A stretch of 64,000 bases of DNA, taken from contig JABYQR010000029.1 in NCBI GenBank assembly GCA_022592445.1, positions 166,682-230,681 on the forward strand. Reading direction: 5' to 3'. The notes beneath the pieces are model-generated. The model saw nothing but the letters and a program-made list of their open reading frames with translations, did not search any database and was not told the origin of the DNA. Position numbers and translations under genes: made by a program. The DNA comes from Cytidiella melzeri. Lineage: Eukaryota > Basidiomycota > Agaricomycetes > Polyporales > Irpicaceae. Below, one piece after another: positions 11,086 to 23,672 of this stretch. Numbering within the stretch: position 1 is the first letter of the stretch; each line of letters opens with the position of its first letter.

Positions 11086-12315
11086 ATGCGCTCCTCCTCT
11101 GTTGTTCTCGTGCTACTTGCTGCCACTGGTTCCGCTGTATCTGCACCCATCGCCTCTCGCGACATGTCTACGTACCCCCCATCAGGCACTCCCCTCGTCT
11201 CTCCTTCCGCGAACGATGGTGACGAGAGCGCCGCAGACGAGATCAACTTAGATGTTCTTGGCCTGCCTCTGTTCAGCCTGCACACGACCCGTGCCACGTA
11301 AGTCGACTCTATCAATATGTTGCACGCATTATTTAGTTTTGCTCTCTCCAGAACGGACTCTAGCACATTAGCTAAGCGTCGCCAAGAACCTGACGAGTCC
11401 CTTGGGTCACTCGCTCGCCGGTTCCAGTTCCATGGTATTACAGACACGGGTGACACGGCTGACACGGCTGACACGGCTGCCAAGCCCAACGCCGAGGCTG
11501 TGGCGCCTGAGCACCCGGCTGCGGTGCCTCACGTGCAGTCTACTCTGGAAACAGCAGGGAAAGCAGAGGCCGAGCTCGCAAAGGGCGCAGAGGGCGCAAA
11601 GGGGGGCAACATGCGCAAGTTTGCCGCCGCGGGTGCTGCCGGAGTGGCGGTGTCGCTTATCGCCCAGCATATGCACACGTGAGTCGGTCTCAATCGATGA
11701 TGCACGTGACACGTGATGTTAAAGTTTCCTCTCTCTCTCTCTCTCTCTCTTCAGTAAACAGCAAGAGGAGGCGCAAGAGGAGGCGCAACGGCAGGCAGCG
11801 TATCAGGCAGCTCAGGAAAACGCCTACAGGCAAGGGCAGGCCCAGGTGGGGCAAGTTACTGCCCGGTGGGTAGTCTTCAGCCCGTTGAAACTGCTAGCAC
11901 TGACATGACGGATGACAGGGAGGACTTGCAGCTGGACAACCGTGCCTTTAACAGCGACGAGCTCGTCGAGCGGATTGCTCGCTCCCCTGATTCTGAGGCT
12001 CGCAGTAACAACGACGATAGAAAGTTTGCTCAGCTAATCGCTCGCGCCTTTAGATTGAATCCCGCAGAGTGGAGTACATCTGCCAAAATTGTTGGCGCGG
12101 GTCTTGGGGGACTGGCTGTAGGCAATTGGGTGACCGACTATGCCCGGTAAGTCGATCCCCCAACCGAAGTTGCACGTGATGTTGAAGTTTGCGACAGCGG
12201 TTCCCAGCCTGACGGTCCCCCGCCTAACATGTACAATGGCCAGTACAGCAACTCCGCCGACTTGAGTGCTCGTTTCTTTGATCGTGAGACTCGCAGCATC
12301 AACGATCTCGACTGA
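11086..12315 (+). CDS. Secreted protein of unknown function, five exons, 331 aa
   Basis: Splice model: 11086-11297, 11352-11678, 11755-11865, 11919-12146, 12198-12315. All junctions are GT-AG and the sum is 332 codons. The N-terminus MRSSSVVLVLLAATGSAVSA is a clear signal peptide with cleavage after Ala-Pro or nearby. Dibasic sites that Kex2-type proteases could cut follow (AKRR, LARR). The middle has short tandem repeats (DTADTADTA; QEEAQEEAQ). Two glycine/alanine-rich hydrophobic segments (KFAAAGAAGVAVSLIAQ; AKIVGAGLGGLAVGNWV) lie about residues 165-180 and 275-290, and either could be a membrane segment or glycine zipper. I do not recognise the family. It could be a secreted or wall protein, or a precursor processed by Kex2. 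Confidence 0.78.
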
Positions 12316-12989
12316 AGGAGGAGGACTGGACGTGACATGATGTTTGCTCTATATGACTGTTCGATCTAGTTGGAAGTGTGAATGCGATTGACTCTGAACT
12401 GTACTGGCTTCAGCTGAACAGTGTTGTGCGAAGTATACTTGGAAATCGGAGACTCGGAGAGTGCAACTTAGTGTCTCAGGAGTCCTCGCTCGTGCTTCAT
12501 GGGGACCGTGGCTCTCAGTGCCATCCATTCTCAGTTCAGAATCCATATCTCGGCGCAGCCTGGTAGTCAGCTGGCACTACCACTTGGTGGCCGACGGTCT
12601 TCGGAGGTCGTACATGAGCATTCCCCTCGGTGGAAAAAAAAAACACGACGAGGCTCCAGGTTTTTTTTAGTACTGTCTAGTAGCGGCGATGCAGCAACTA
12701 CCTTAGCCTCTCGCAATGATACTGTCGGAGAATACACCACTTGTTATATATATGTATATGCACACCTGTTTTTTGCTCACGTTGCCCGATCGTTTCTTGT
12801 CAAAGCACCCCTGCTCTGGAAAGGGCAAAAGATCGCGCTCAGTGTGTTCGAAGAGTAGGCAAGTTGGGGACTGTGCCTCCGAGTCCCGAGTCGTCAGAAT
12901 ACTCACTTACTGCAGTCTGAGTAAGAGTTTACTAAGTAGCAGTTCATTAAATGTTTTGAGTATAATGTGAAGAGCGGTGTCGCTTGTCA
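12316..12989. other. Intergenic, no gene seen
   Basis: This is the 3' flank of the secreted-protein gene. There are poly-A and poly-T runs near 12635-12670 and a short 'tatatatatg' stretch near 12747. No coding signal is convincing. Confidence 0.45.
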
Positions 12990-13995
12990 AACTTGATGGG
13001 GACCGAGTGTCGAATGTCGTAGTCTCGTACCCAGACGTTCTGCCTGTGAGAGAGAGAGGGAGAGGGAGAACGGTCGCGGAGCTCCCGTAGACAGTCGCTA
13101 GCGCTCCTGCTGTAAAAGGAATAAAACTGATGCGAGAATAACTCTACAAATCGAGAAAATGATGGCGCGAAATGTCACAACGCGGACAGGCAGAACGTCT
13201 GGTCTGTTTCGTCAGAGTGGGGGTAGATCATACCCCACGTGGCACGAGTTCTCAAAACATGAGCTTTTCAAGTGATGGGCGTCTAGATCAACTCGTTCGA
13301 GTTTGCGTCGGACGGCCGAGGTATCATTCTACAAGACCTGCGTCCAGAGTGCATAGATACCATTGGGCGAAATCCTAGCCAATACAATTTGCTTACTTGT
13401 TTTGCGCGGGAGTGAGGTTTGCATTGGGCTTGAAAAACGCTCCGGCTGGATCCACTTTGTTGTCATCCGGCTCGAGATTGTGTTTGTCAGGGCGGGGACT
13501 CACACGTTTACGAGGGCAGGTGCGTGTAGTGAGTCAGGCGAATTTGGATCCTCTTTGCACGCAAAGGTGAAAGAGCTCACCCATGACTTACTTACGTTAC
13601 TCACAAGGAATCGTTGTGGCTTATCTATTGCGGGTTTCACAGAGGGACAGGGCATTTCATTCAAAGGTTTCGGTCGTTAGTCACGGTCGTGTCACCGCAA
13701 AGTAGCGAGTACATCTAATCTATTTTCAGACGCCCTTTCGTGCCACGTGGGGTATGATCTACCCCCACTCTGACGAAACAGACCAGACGTTCTGCCTGTC
13801 CGCGTTGTGACATTTCGCGCCATCATTTTCCCAATTTGTAGACTTATTCTCGCAGCTCTTTTTGCCCCTTTCTCGGCAGGAGCCCTGGCGACTGCCTCTC
13901 CTGCCTCTCGGAGCGCAGCGACCTTGTCTCCCTCAGAACGTCTGGTTCCGAGACTAGAATGTCGTCTTCCGAGTCGAACGTTGAACGTTGAGGAC
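12990..13995. repeat. Long imperfect inverted repeat (about 250-bp arms, about 490-bp centre)
   Basis: The segment from about 13128 to 13247 reappears as its reverse complement at about 13740-13852, with only about four mismatches over some 115 bases, all near the outer end. Example: 'aatgatggcgcgaaatgtca' in the left arm and its complement in the right. Outside that core, similarity continues at lower identity to about 12990 and 13995 (shared 'cagacgttctg', 'gctcctgc', 'gtcgaatgtcg'-like blocks). The arms contain an open frame (MMARNVTTRTGRTSG, also part of a 107-codon minus ORF, 13692-14015) that I cannot identify. No terminal target duplication was recognised. Confidence 0.82.
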
Positions 13996-14842
13996 TGAAA
14001 CTGTGACCTCGTCACAAATCCTCGTTCACCGTGAAAACGAAAGGTTTCCGGATAAACACCGAAAAATAACTTCTCAGATTTTTATTCAGAAACCGCGCGT
14101 TTTCACAGTCGTAGAGACATATATTGACTCACGCGGGCGACCCTCGAGACTCTTTCTTTGATCTTCGACCCTGCGCAATCTTCTACATCCCTGCATCGTG
14201 GACTGAGAGGTATTACTGCACCCTCATCCGCTGGCACGTCCACATTATCTCAGCCTATCATGGTTTCTAGCTATACCTATATACCCAACTCGAGGATCCT
14301 ATAGTCAACACTAAGTAGTACCCTCGCAGTGGACGCAGCGCTGACGCCAAATGTAGCGAGAGCTGAAAATGGTTGGTTACTCCATTGACTATCGGAATGA
14401 CGGTAAAATACACTGCAAAGTACAAATAACAACACTTGTACAAGTACACCTTTTCAAAAAACGCGAACCAAAGTCAACACAAAAGTGTACATACAACACA
14501 CCTCTGCAATCAATATCACATTGGCTCATAACTACTAGAACTCAAGGCAAACAGTGGAACACCACAAACACCCAAGATCACTGGCACTACCAGAATCACG
14601 AATACTCTGCCATCGGAATCACTTTCCCTGGCAGCCCAAAGACGAAGTGGAAAAGCGAAAAAATACGATATGAGCTCCATAGCGTAGATGACAAACAAAG
14701 CGGACGCGACGAACCTGTGTTGTAGTACGCGGGAGCCCTCTTCCTCCGGCCCAGCACCTCGATATCGCCACTGTCAAAAAACGAGTAGCCCGCTACATCG
14801 CACAGGTTAGCTTGATTACAATACACTGCGTACGCTGAGGAC
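13996..14842. other. Intergenic, no gene assigned
   Basis: Between the palindrome and the carnitine acetyltransferase stop codon. The minus strand has a short hydrophobic open frame (14516-14698), but no start, splice or motif supports a gene. It is probably the 3' untranslated region and flank of the acetyltransferase. Confidence 0.4.
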
Positions 14843-17532
14843 TCAGATGGAACACGTACGCATCGTGTCCGTGTCGTCGTACGTGTCATGCTCCGCCTCG
14901 GGGCTGAGCCTTCCATTGATCGGACGGCCGGTTCTCGAGTCGCGTAGGATACCGGCGTGGTCGACAAACGGCTCTGCACGTGGGTTCGCGGATAGATGTA
15001 ACTGAACAAGAAGACGTTGTATGTCGTTCAGGTAGCCTTGGAGTGTGTCAAGGAAGCGGCGCGTCTGGAGGTGCTTTGACGATGCGCAACTAATTGTCAG
15101 GAAAAACGATGGTCAATGCTGATACGCCGTCAAGGAGACAAGACATACACCGAGAGTCCATCGTCCTTGATGATATACCCAATGCCGTATCCGTCTGCAG
15201 CCACTGGACCAAACCCAAACAACCTCAGTGCAGGGTTGCCGCAATTCGAGGTCGACAGGATGGACGTGTTGAGCAGCCCCCAACCAGGGTCGGTAAAGAT
15301 TGCAGGCAGGGGTTTGCTGTAGCCGTTGACACACCCTCCACCGCTTGTGCTCGAAGAATTGCTTTCTGGCGACAACGGACGGTCCTCCGCAGCCGCGCCT
15401 TCACGTTCGCGTTGCAACAAGCAATAGAGCGCGTAAAGATGCCTGTCTTGGCCGAACCCTTGGCTGCACTCCTTCGTAAGCTGGACGTGGCCCTGGCAGG
15501 CTTTGCGCAGCGCTGTGACTTTGTGTTCCGGTGCGGCCTCGGAGAAGAACGTCTGGAGTACTCGACGTTAGCCACTGTTGTCTTGATGAGGTATGTGATT
15601 GTCGCACCTTGACAAAATCTACACTGCTAGGCTGCACAGTTCGAATGGCCTCCGTCCTCCCATGTAAAAATGACTTCGTCATGGCAGGCTCATACGTACA
15701 CTCGATACGTCCTATTCTCACAATATTTAAACTGCACTATCCTTCTCATAGGTGAGTATCGACGTACCGTACAATCCATAATACGCTGCCTGGAATGCCA
15801 TCTGCACGAACGCATCCGGGCTGAAACCATGGCTCGTGATAAAGTTCTTCCCATATCCCTTGAACTCCAATGCCTGGCAGTCATTCTGGCAAATCAGATC
15901 GCTGAGACGCGTCTCTGCGAAACGTATGCCGGCGCGCAGCTCTGGATACAGCGTCCACTCGAGCTTCTTTGGCGCAGTGTCGATGAGGTATAAAGGTGTC
16001 TGCGGGAGAGATTTGTGGCCGTGGCCGCGTGGGGGTTTGTAAGAGCGCGCGTAAGGGGAAAGAGGGGCATTGAAAAGTGTAGGTGCAGACGGGTTGATGG
16101 AACGTGCGAGGAGCATGAGTCCTTCCGTAAAAATATCGGCGGCGAACCTGCGTGAGGAGGGAATCATGATGTGTGTTCGCATGCGCGAGATGCGTGAGAT
16201 GACGTACCTCAGCACTGTATGACCATCAACACCTGTATGCTCGAAGTTGATGCCAGCAGCACCAGTTGCAGTGATGATGATCTGCAGCTTGTCGTACCAT
16301 CGATTCGTACAGGTGCCGATCTGAACGCCGTTCTTCAAGTTGTAAGTCCCGCACAGGAAGTTGTTACATAGCTCTGCGAGATTATCTGGATGGGCATCAT
16401 CCAGGCACACGACGAACAGGGCGTTATCGACCACTTCGAGACAGGACTCGTTGTTTCTGTTCTTCGTCAGGGACTTGCGCAGTGACGACCACACTTTCCG
16501 ATTTTCTGTGGACAAAACGCCGATGGCATTGCGCGCTACCTGCAAGACGTAAGCAGAAGAATCACCTTTACGTCAAGAGTAGGACGAACTTCGTGCACTG
16601 GGAGTTGATCTGCATCGGCAACAATAGCTTGGAGGTTACGTAGGATCTCGCGCTCGGTAAGAACAGGACGATTCTCTTGGTCAAGGACATCGAACCAGTC
16701 TTCCAGATGAGGGCATGTCAGGCCTTACTGCTGTGGTATTGAAATCGAAATCAACGAGACGCACAAAATTGGCCCCGACGTAACACTACAACGTGACGTG
16801 CTTCTGGGTGCGTTTCCATCCTGCAGCCCCGCTCGGTCGGTATCCGCGCCGTGCCGAACAGTCGGCTATACTGAGTCATGTCGAGGGGCGTACCTCGCAC
16901 GGAGTCCGGCTCGAGGAGGCCTGCACGAAGATCATGGATGAAGCCCAAGGAGGATAGAATGAGGGCGGCAGCGCGAGGGAGTTGAGAGCCACGATCTGGC
17001 GTAGGGTCGTTTCTGAGAGATATTTTGCTACGTTAGACAAGAGTCTCCTTCACGTACAAAGGGATGACCTACTCGAGCACGAAGAAGGGATTGAGAGCAA
17101 GGACGACTGGGTCCGAGTGCGACAGATACGATTCATACCTATCAAACAAGATGTTACGTCGTATGAGGAAGCAACGGTCCCTCGTCAGAATATTTACCAG
17201 AATTCTTCGATGTAGCTGTTGCAAACAGGTGAGATGAGCGGTCATCTCAAACACTGCATTGACTCAGGGCCATACCTCGCCTTGTCCTCGGCCCAAGCCA
17301 GCAGCCTCTGTTGTATCCACGGTCCGTCGTTCTTCAGAAAGTCTTCGACCGCCCTCTTCGTTTCTTCGTGATCTCGCGGATCCTGTAGCCCCTCCAACGC
17401 CTGCAGATATCGCTTGCATGTCTCTTCGAGAGGTGGCACAGGGAGTTTGGGGAGCTCCTCTTGTCGCGCAAATGTACGGTTCCCCGACTTTGGAGGTTCT
17501 GGTTTGAACTTGGTCACTGGGGAGGAAGACAT
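14843..17532 (-). CDS. Carnitine O-acetyltransferase
   Basis: Ten exons (17532-17276, 17215-17198, 17138-17073, 17012-16765, 16699-16590, 16539-16208, 16147-15768, 15711-15608, 15552-15149, 15089-14843) sum to 722 codons with no lesion. The enzyme moves acetyl groups between CoA and carnitine so that acetyl units can cross mitochondrial or peroxisomal membranes. Choline/carnitine acyltransferase landmarks: SYLSHSDPVVLALNPFF; QYSRLFGTARIPTERGC; the catalytic-His block NFEHTGVDGHTVLR; DTAPKKLEW; LICQNDCQALEFKGYGK; TYEPAMTKSFLHGRTEAIR; DGYGIGYIIKDDG; CASSKH. The ATG at 17532 (MSSSPVTKF) is preferred because upstream in-frame codons look non-coding. Exon 2 is only 18 nt. No clear peroxisomal signal ends the protein (...RTCSI). 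Acetyl specificity is inferred from overall similarity. Confidence 0.93.
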
Positions 17533-18240
17533 GGTCTGGTGGGAGACGACATGTCTGGAGGAGGATGAGTATAAATGCGCGGGTGTGCGGGGCATCAATT
17601 GTAATTCGATAATCAAATTCGCGATCAAACTCAGACTAGTGTCCTCAGCTACCGCGGCCGAATGCACTGTAAGTACTCTACCGCAGGTCTCTTTAGCGAG
17701 ACGGTGCAGTTCTGGATGAGTTCCCATTTTTCGCGTTCCAAAGAGCATCGCATGCATGATGAGTTTGAGTTCGAGCGACAACGTTCGGTGCTCTGCGCCG
17801 AAACGGCATCTCAACTCTGTACTTTGAATGCACCAGTAAGTACGGCGTAAATGCTACGAGTTGGAGGAGACTCTCTTAATCCCTCGATCTTGAAAGCTTG
17901 AGCGTTGGCAATATTCACATGCCCCTACATCGCAGGGGCGAGCTCACGGACCAGTCAATTTCGGAGTGAACACATGCGAATTGATCGTGTAAGACTGCCG
18001 TCGGGGGGCCGTGCGACGGACCTCCAGTGATGAGTATTCTAGATACAACCGACATGCCCTCGCATTAGTGCGCTTTCAAGCTTCTATTGCCACAAAACTC
18101 CTATGAACCTCTGCGACTGGCGTGCGCCAACGAAAGTACTGTTGTACTGTGAAAATGTATCCAACACAACATTCGTGAGATATATAATACCAACAGCTCA
18201 AAAGAACCAGCAAGCGACGTACGATGAGCAATAATACCCG
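17533..18240. other. Intergenic between two minus-strand genes
   Basis: Holds the promoter side of the carnitine acetyltransferase and the 3' flank of the Mio gene. The in-frame upstream extension of the acetyltransferase (17533-17814) contains Met codons but lacks family similarity, so it is treated as leader. Confidence 0.45.
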
Positions 18241-21200
18241 TTACATTCCATCTCCGCAACGACATTCGCAACTAGCCACAGGACAAACATCATGCGGTCT
18301 ACGTCCATCATCATCTCCCAAGAACCACTCAAGGATATGCGAGGAATGTCCGCCATGACGACATGTCTGGCAGAATACCAGTGCTTCATCGATTGTATCT
18401 TGTTGACGTGAAACGTCAGATAAAGCTGAGAGAAATATGCATTGCGGTTGACTTACCCTTCGGTTGCGAGTGATTGAGTTCCGCATTGCGGGCGGAGTCC
18501 TGCACGATGCTAAGCGTCATCAAGCATATCGAACAACGAGGCAGCGACCTTCCACAGTGGAAACACGACGTCGCCTGCATCCCTCGTCAACATCCCCATC
18601 CGCATCGCAAGCGATGTACAAAAACTGACCTTTGCGTTATTCGGCCACGGAGGAGTAAGCGACTTGTGGCAGTAATTACACCTCAGGATTATCTCCGGCT
18701 TCGTCCATCGGAAAGGCGCCATCTCCCCTTGCTGGATTGCGGCATTTAAAATCCGCCCACGGTCAATGTCAAACTGACACCGATAGTGGAATAGCTTCCA
18801 CGAGTCCAGCAGATCGCGATAAGTGCCAAGCCACCGATCGACGCGCTTATCGCGCGACCGCGTCGGGTTCAGCGCCGAAAGGACTGCCACAGTTTGGACG
18901 TCTCCAGACGTGTCCAGGTAGGTCTGGAGAACGTCCATGCCCTGTGATGTGAGTCCCGAGACCAACAGAGTCTCGATATTGCCGTCATGAGCGCCACGTT
19001 CGACGATCCGTCGTAAGTAGGCAGTCAACTCTTTGTCGCCGAGGAACTGGAACGCAATAGCGAGACGCTCTCGCAGAGGCAAGGTGTCTTCTTGCAGGAC
19101 CTCCGTCCAGTCGTCATTAACTGATAGGTGCGTGAGCATCACGCGAAGGTACGGGTCTTGCAGGCGGACTATTAGGCGCTCGCAGTGATCTCGGAGCTCC
19201 GAATTCTTCAGAGCGCCACCGGCCGAAGGGTTGAGAGCTGCGAGCATTCCCGACATCATATGGTGGGATTCATCTTGAAAATCTTGTCAGCACAGTGCCG
19301 GTGCAATGGTATAGTCGTTGAAAAAATACTACCTTTACTTCGCATCAGCAAGTCGACCGCTGCTTTGTATTTCTTCGTGAAAACCAGCCAACAAGCGGCT
19401 TGAGAATATTGATGTTCCTTCTCCCAGCGTTTGACAGCAATCGCGAGATGTTCCTCAGCCAAACTCCACCCGCAAAGATCCAATGCGAGTCTTCGTTGTG
19501 CGAGTTTGTTGGTCGAGACTGCAGGTTTCCAGAGCGTCCTGTCAGGGTCGTTCTCAGCCAGCAACGCAGCAACTACACCAGAGAACTCTTCCGATGAACC
19601 GTCAGCCATCGTCCGGTGATTTCTACTGTCTGGTTGCCTTGAATGCGACCGAGAATGATGCGTTTCCGAAAATAAGGTGGACAGCTGTGTGTGTGGTGTC
19701 TCGAGCAAGAGGCTACGCTGAGGTATCCGTGGCGTCGGATGCGGTGCTGATATTTGGGGCTGTGTAGGGCGAAAGCCTTCCCAAATTCCAAGAATTCCTT
19801 GGTACGAGAAGTTATATCCTTCGAGCACAGAAGAATGTACCGACAGCAAATTACGTGCGTCTAGAATTGTCACAAGTAGGAACGGGTATCAGAAGAAAGA
19901 GCAGATTCCACACACAGACAAGGCTTACGGTCAATCCACATCCAGATTTGTGACAGACTAATGTCGGAGCCTACGTCCAACACAACCGATGAGTTATGCA
20001 TTGGCTGAAACTCGTTCAATGGATGACATGGTCGAGTATATGTTGTGAAGACGCACGTTCACAAGACTGTACCCTTGCACAACTCGCTTGCGCATTGTCA
20101 CCGAGATATCGTTTTCGACGCTATGCTGCACCGAAGTGTCCAAATGGCCCCACCTAGGGGAAGCGTCCTTGTGTCGCCTCGTCAAACTCTTTAGTCGGGC
20201 TTTTGATCCCGGCGCAGGTGACGGCGAGGTTAGTGGCTGTATTGCTACACCCGTATGCTCAAAAAGTCTGCTTCTCCAGCCTGTGGGGCTTAGCGGTCTA
20301 CTTCGGCTACCTCCAGGCCGAGTAGCACTTAGGTTCGCCACACTTCGTGCAGAGCTTGCCAGCGCGGGGAAACCGTCTTCGTCTCCTCTTCCAAACATAA
20401 TCGGGGAAGGCGCGCCATGTCTCCCTCGCACGGGCACATCCTCATGCAGAAGCGGTTTCTGGACGGAATGCGGCGTCGAGTGAGGAAAGGAGCTTGTCAT
20501 GAGCTCCCAAGGTTCTACTGGTGGTTCTGACTCGTGTAAACCTGAGATAATGGCGTATGAGCGTCCGATGCCGAGTGCAAGGTCTCCTCTTGCGCTCCAT
20601 GGTGTATGTATGGCAGTATCGTGTAAAGCGTATAGTTCGAGATCACCTTCTCTCGTCACAACCATTACATTGGTGGTCAACGGTGGCTCTGCGTTTGATG
20701 GCGGAACGAGAGCGAAAGACGCCAATACCTTGCTGAAATATTTCGCTGGGAAGAGAGCAGTTTAGGAGATGACAGCAACCGGCGGCAGTTCTCGTACTTC
20801 TCTTCGTCCCGGCAAGGACAATATGAGACTGCGACCGATCCCTTTCACCTGCGGTGGTAGGTGGTGCAGACATCTGGCTACTACCGGAGGATGACCATTG
20901 CAGAATGTTGGTAGGGTTCGCCCACGACAGTCTTGGTGCTCGATGAGACCGGGTCGAATCCCTTGAGTGACTCCTCTCAGGCGAACAATCTACTACATCG
21001 AATTGCTGGAGGTCCCAAAATCGAACATGACTCGCATCTCTTTCCAGCGTTGCAAGCACGCCTCTGCGAGTGGGTGAAAATTCGATGTTGACAAATGCAG
21101 AATTAGACCGGGGTTTAGCACCATCCGCAGACGCATCTTTTTCAGTGAACGTGAGAAGTGGGTGGGTCATTCTACGAGCATCCCATATTGTTGCGATGCC

Positions 21201-22023
21201 ATCGCCAAAGCAGCCAATTCTGTGAGGATCAAATGGGTCTGTAGCGATTCCCTGCACTTTGCTAGAAGCAGTCAAGACTGCTGGTTGGGGGGTCCGTAAG
21301 TCGAACAAACGTAGCCACCGGTACGAGACACCTGCAAGTAGGAGGGTGGTCGACTGAGGCAGGAAAGCGACGGACGAAATCGCTTCACTAGAAGCGTGTT
21401 GTTGCAGAATTCTTCCGTCATGTTTCGGTGCAGGCTCTGCCCGAGCGATGACTGGCTCCGGTCGTGAGGTAACACCAGACGGAGGGATTTTGAAAGTCAA
21501 CTGGCTGCTGTTCAGTGATCTCACAGAGAAGACGGGTAAAGCGGATGCCGTATCCCACACAACAAGGCTGTGGTCTCCTCGTGCTTTCTCTAAACCCACC
21601 GCCAGGTAGTTAGGATCAGCGCTACAAAAAGCTAGGGCATTGCAAGAGCGTGGGCTCTTGACGTTGAGAGAGACTAGAGGTTTTGTCCAAGACTGGCTCG
21701 AAGCAGACCGCACACCTTCGAGGCGTGTGAGTTCCACTTTCCCGCTGTTGTATCCTATAGCGATGAGGTCGTCGTAAGAAGGATCAGGGGACCAGGCTAT
21801 GCACTATTCGCGACGTGAATAACGAACAACGTGCTGTAGACGCAGTTCGGCGATGCGATACCTTCATCGAGGAGGCTTCATGTCCATGGATAGAAGTAAC
21901 ATGCTTGATCTCTGAGGACTCAGATAGCCACTGGTACAGTGTAACTTGAGAGGAACTGCCAACCACGAATCGGCTGTTAAGAGTCGGGTGCCATAGAACT
22001 CGTCTTTCAGCTTGTGAGGCCAT
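18241..22023 (-). CDS. SEA4: Mio/Sea4 WD40 subunit of the SEA/GATOR2 complex
   Basis: Eight exons (22023-21862, 21803-20798, 20745-20057, 20004-19929, 19860-19333, 19273-18630, 18574-18457, 18398-18241) give 1,127 codons, all in phase. The protein acts at the vacuole/lysosome in the SEA (GATOR2) complex, which relays amino-acid supply to TORC1. The N-terminal half is a WD40 propeller (FVVGSSSQVTLYQW; DDLIAIGYNSGKVEL; WLRLFDLRTP; GIATIWDARR; VRFWDLQQ). The middle is helical (NFSYQGILGIWEGF; LDLCGWSL; QAACWLVFTKKYKAAVDLLM). The C-terminus is a zinc-binding region: RCNYCHKSL, SCFHCGRSLPRCSICLM and FCQTCRHGGHSSH with a Cys-rich tail (CPVASCECRCG). This matches the Mio zinc-ribbon/RING-like end. 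An upstream in-frame ATG at 22059 is possible, but MASQAERRVLWHP resembles the family start. Confidence 0.92.
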
Positions 22024-23263
22024 CTCGATACCGCGACCAGTTTGGAGTAGATTTGGCATACACTCTGGCTATTTTACAAGCCCCAGATGTTGCATGTAGA
22101 CTTGCAGAAGTAAGCGGAAGGTACTGGACGTGCCATGAACATTGGCGATTCTGCCAGTGATGAGAGCGCTCAAAAAACCTGCGCGTCGGGTCACAAGCGT
22201 GACCTGTGACAGCAGCGGCGAACTTGAACTGTGTATCATTATTCGTTTATACCTGTAACAGTGTTACAGTGCTACGACCACCTCGCACGTCCTCCAATCT
22301 TTGACTTGTGTACTACTTTGTTCACATTACAAGTCGTACAAGAGGCCACACTCCTGTCATTTGCGATCTGCGGGGTGCTGGGTGTCTGAATCAGTTCGGT
22401 TCAGACTAACAGGGTATGAAGGTGTTGAGATGTCTGACAACTTCCACGGCACGGATGGGAAAGTGGGTCTTCAAGCCATCTTTGTTTAAGGGCTTTCTTG
22501 AGCTAACAGCATCATAAGTATGGTCCAGTCAGGTCTCTCCGGAGTCGTCGAGCAACTGCAGTTATGCATGTTTGCGTAGTTGCCGTGTATAGGTCGATCG
22601 ACGCTCACTATGCACGAAGGTTGACAGGGAATCTCAGCGATGTTTCCGTTCCTGCAAGGTATAATGACTTGACAAAAGGGGTCCGTCTCAGCGTAAGCTG
22701 AAGGAAGCATCGTGTAAGAATCTTTCTCATGACCAGAAGCTCACTGTTGCTCTTCCCGACCGACAAGCGTGCTAGCCATAATGCTCTCCATCGCTGAATA
22801 CGCAGGCGCTAGGTACACTCTTACTTTGTGCCCAGGATACTAAATATTTTTGTCGAACAGATGTCTCAGGTACTGAAGACAAGAGTATGGGCCTCTATAG
22901 AATCATGTTTCCTAACGTGGATCCGCATGTTCCTGACGGACACGGACGCGGTCGCTCATATTTCCCCAATGGCCAATGCAAGAACTCATGGACGTGTTAG
23001 GCGCGTATACGTCTCCCCGCTCCAGACACGTAACAGGCAAAATGATCCTTCGCCGGGGAAGACATATCGTGTGCGCTGGATAAACCGGTACGAGTTTTCG
23101 TGTGCGATACCGACTCAAAGTCTATTGATATTCTGCTTCTTAGGATAATACTCGGAGATGATTGCAGTCATTTTCGCATGATTACTTCCCAAGTAGTAGC
23201 GCAGAGCATCGTTTCCATTGTCCGACTACTGCCGGCTATCGGTCTAGTTCGGTTCGGAATACC
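22024..23263. other. Intergenic 1.2 kb, nothing recognised
   Basis: Upstream of Mio. Only short unrelated open frames are present. A small direct palindrome-like 'tgtaacagtgttacagt' lies near 22255-22272. No promoter elements can be named with confidence. Confidence 0.45.
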
Positions 23264-23652
23264 TTAAGACAGAGAACGAGTCACTTCGACTTGTGCATCC
23301 AGCGACACTTCATTTTCGAGGTTCATCCGTACCTCCTTCCATCTCGTCCAGATCCACAATTTACCGTCGATGTTGCCGTTTTCGTCAAGCAAACCAGCTC
23401 GCTGGCCCAGCTCTTGGCATCGGCAAAGAGATATGACGATAGCTCGACGCAAATTGTTATCTGTTCGTAATACCACACCCTGGCTAGGCGTATGTGTACC
23501 ATAGCACTTCTTGCGATGTAATACCGCTCGAACTTCTTTTTCGCTCGCTAGAGATCCGAACATCCTCTTATAGCACGCCTCCTCGAAGGTTGGCCACCCT
23601 GTTCCTTCGTCTCCCGTTGGCAAAACTCCCGTCGCCCCATCTCCACATAGCA
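23264..23652 (-). CDS. Doubtful small ORF antisense to the transporter promoter
   Basis: A single open frame of about 130 codons from Met at 23652 (171 codons if opened at 23779). It has no recognised motif; the segment TDNNLRRAIVISLCRCQELG looks helical. Its start lies about 20 bases from the transporter ATG on the opposite strand, which is too close for two ordinary promoters. It may be chance. Confidence 0.2.
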
Positions 23653-23672
23653 TTCGAAGATACTCAGCCGAA

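Noticed and set aside
16540..16589. Apparent 26-32 nt intron in the carnitine acetyltransferase (donors GTAAAG or GTGATT).
   Set aside because: An upstream donor GTTCGT gives a normal 50-nt intron and restores the conserved HEVARNAIGVL join, so no mini-intron is needed.
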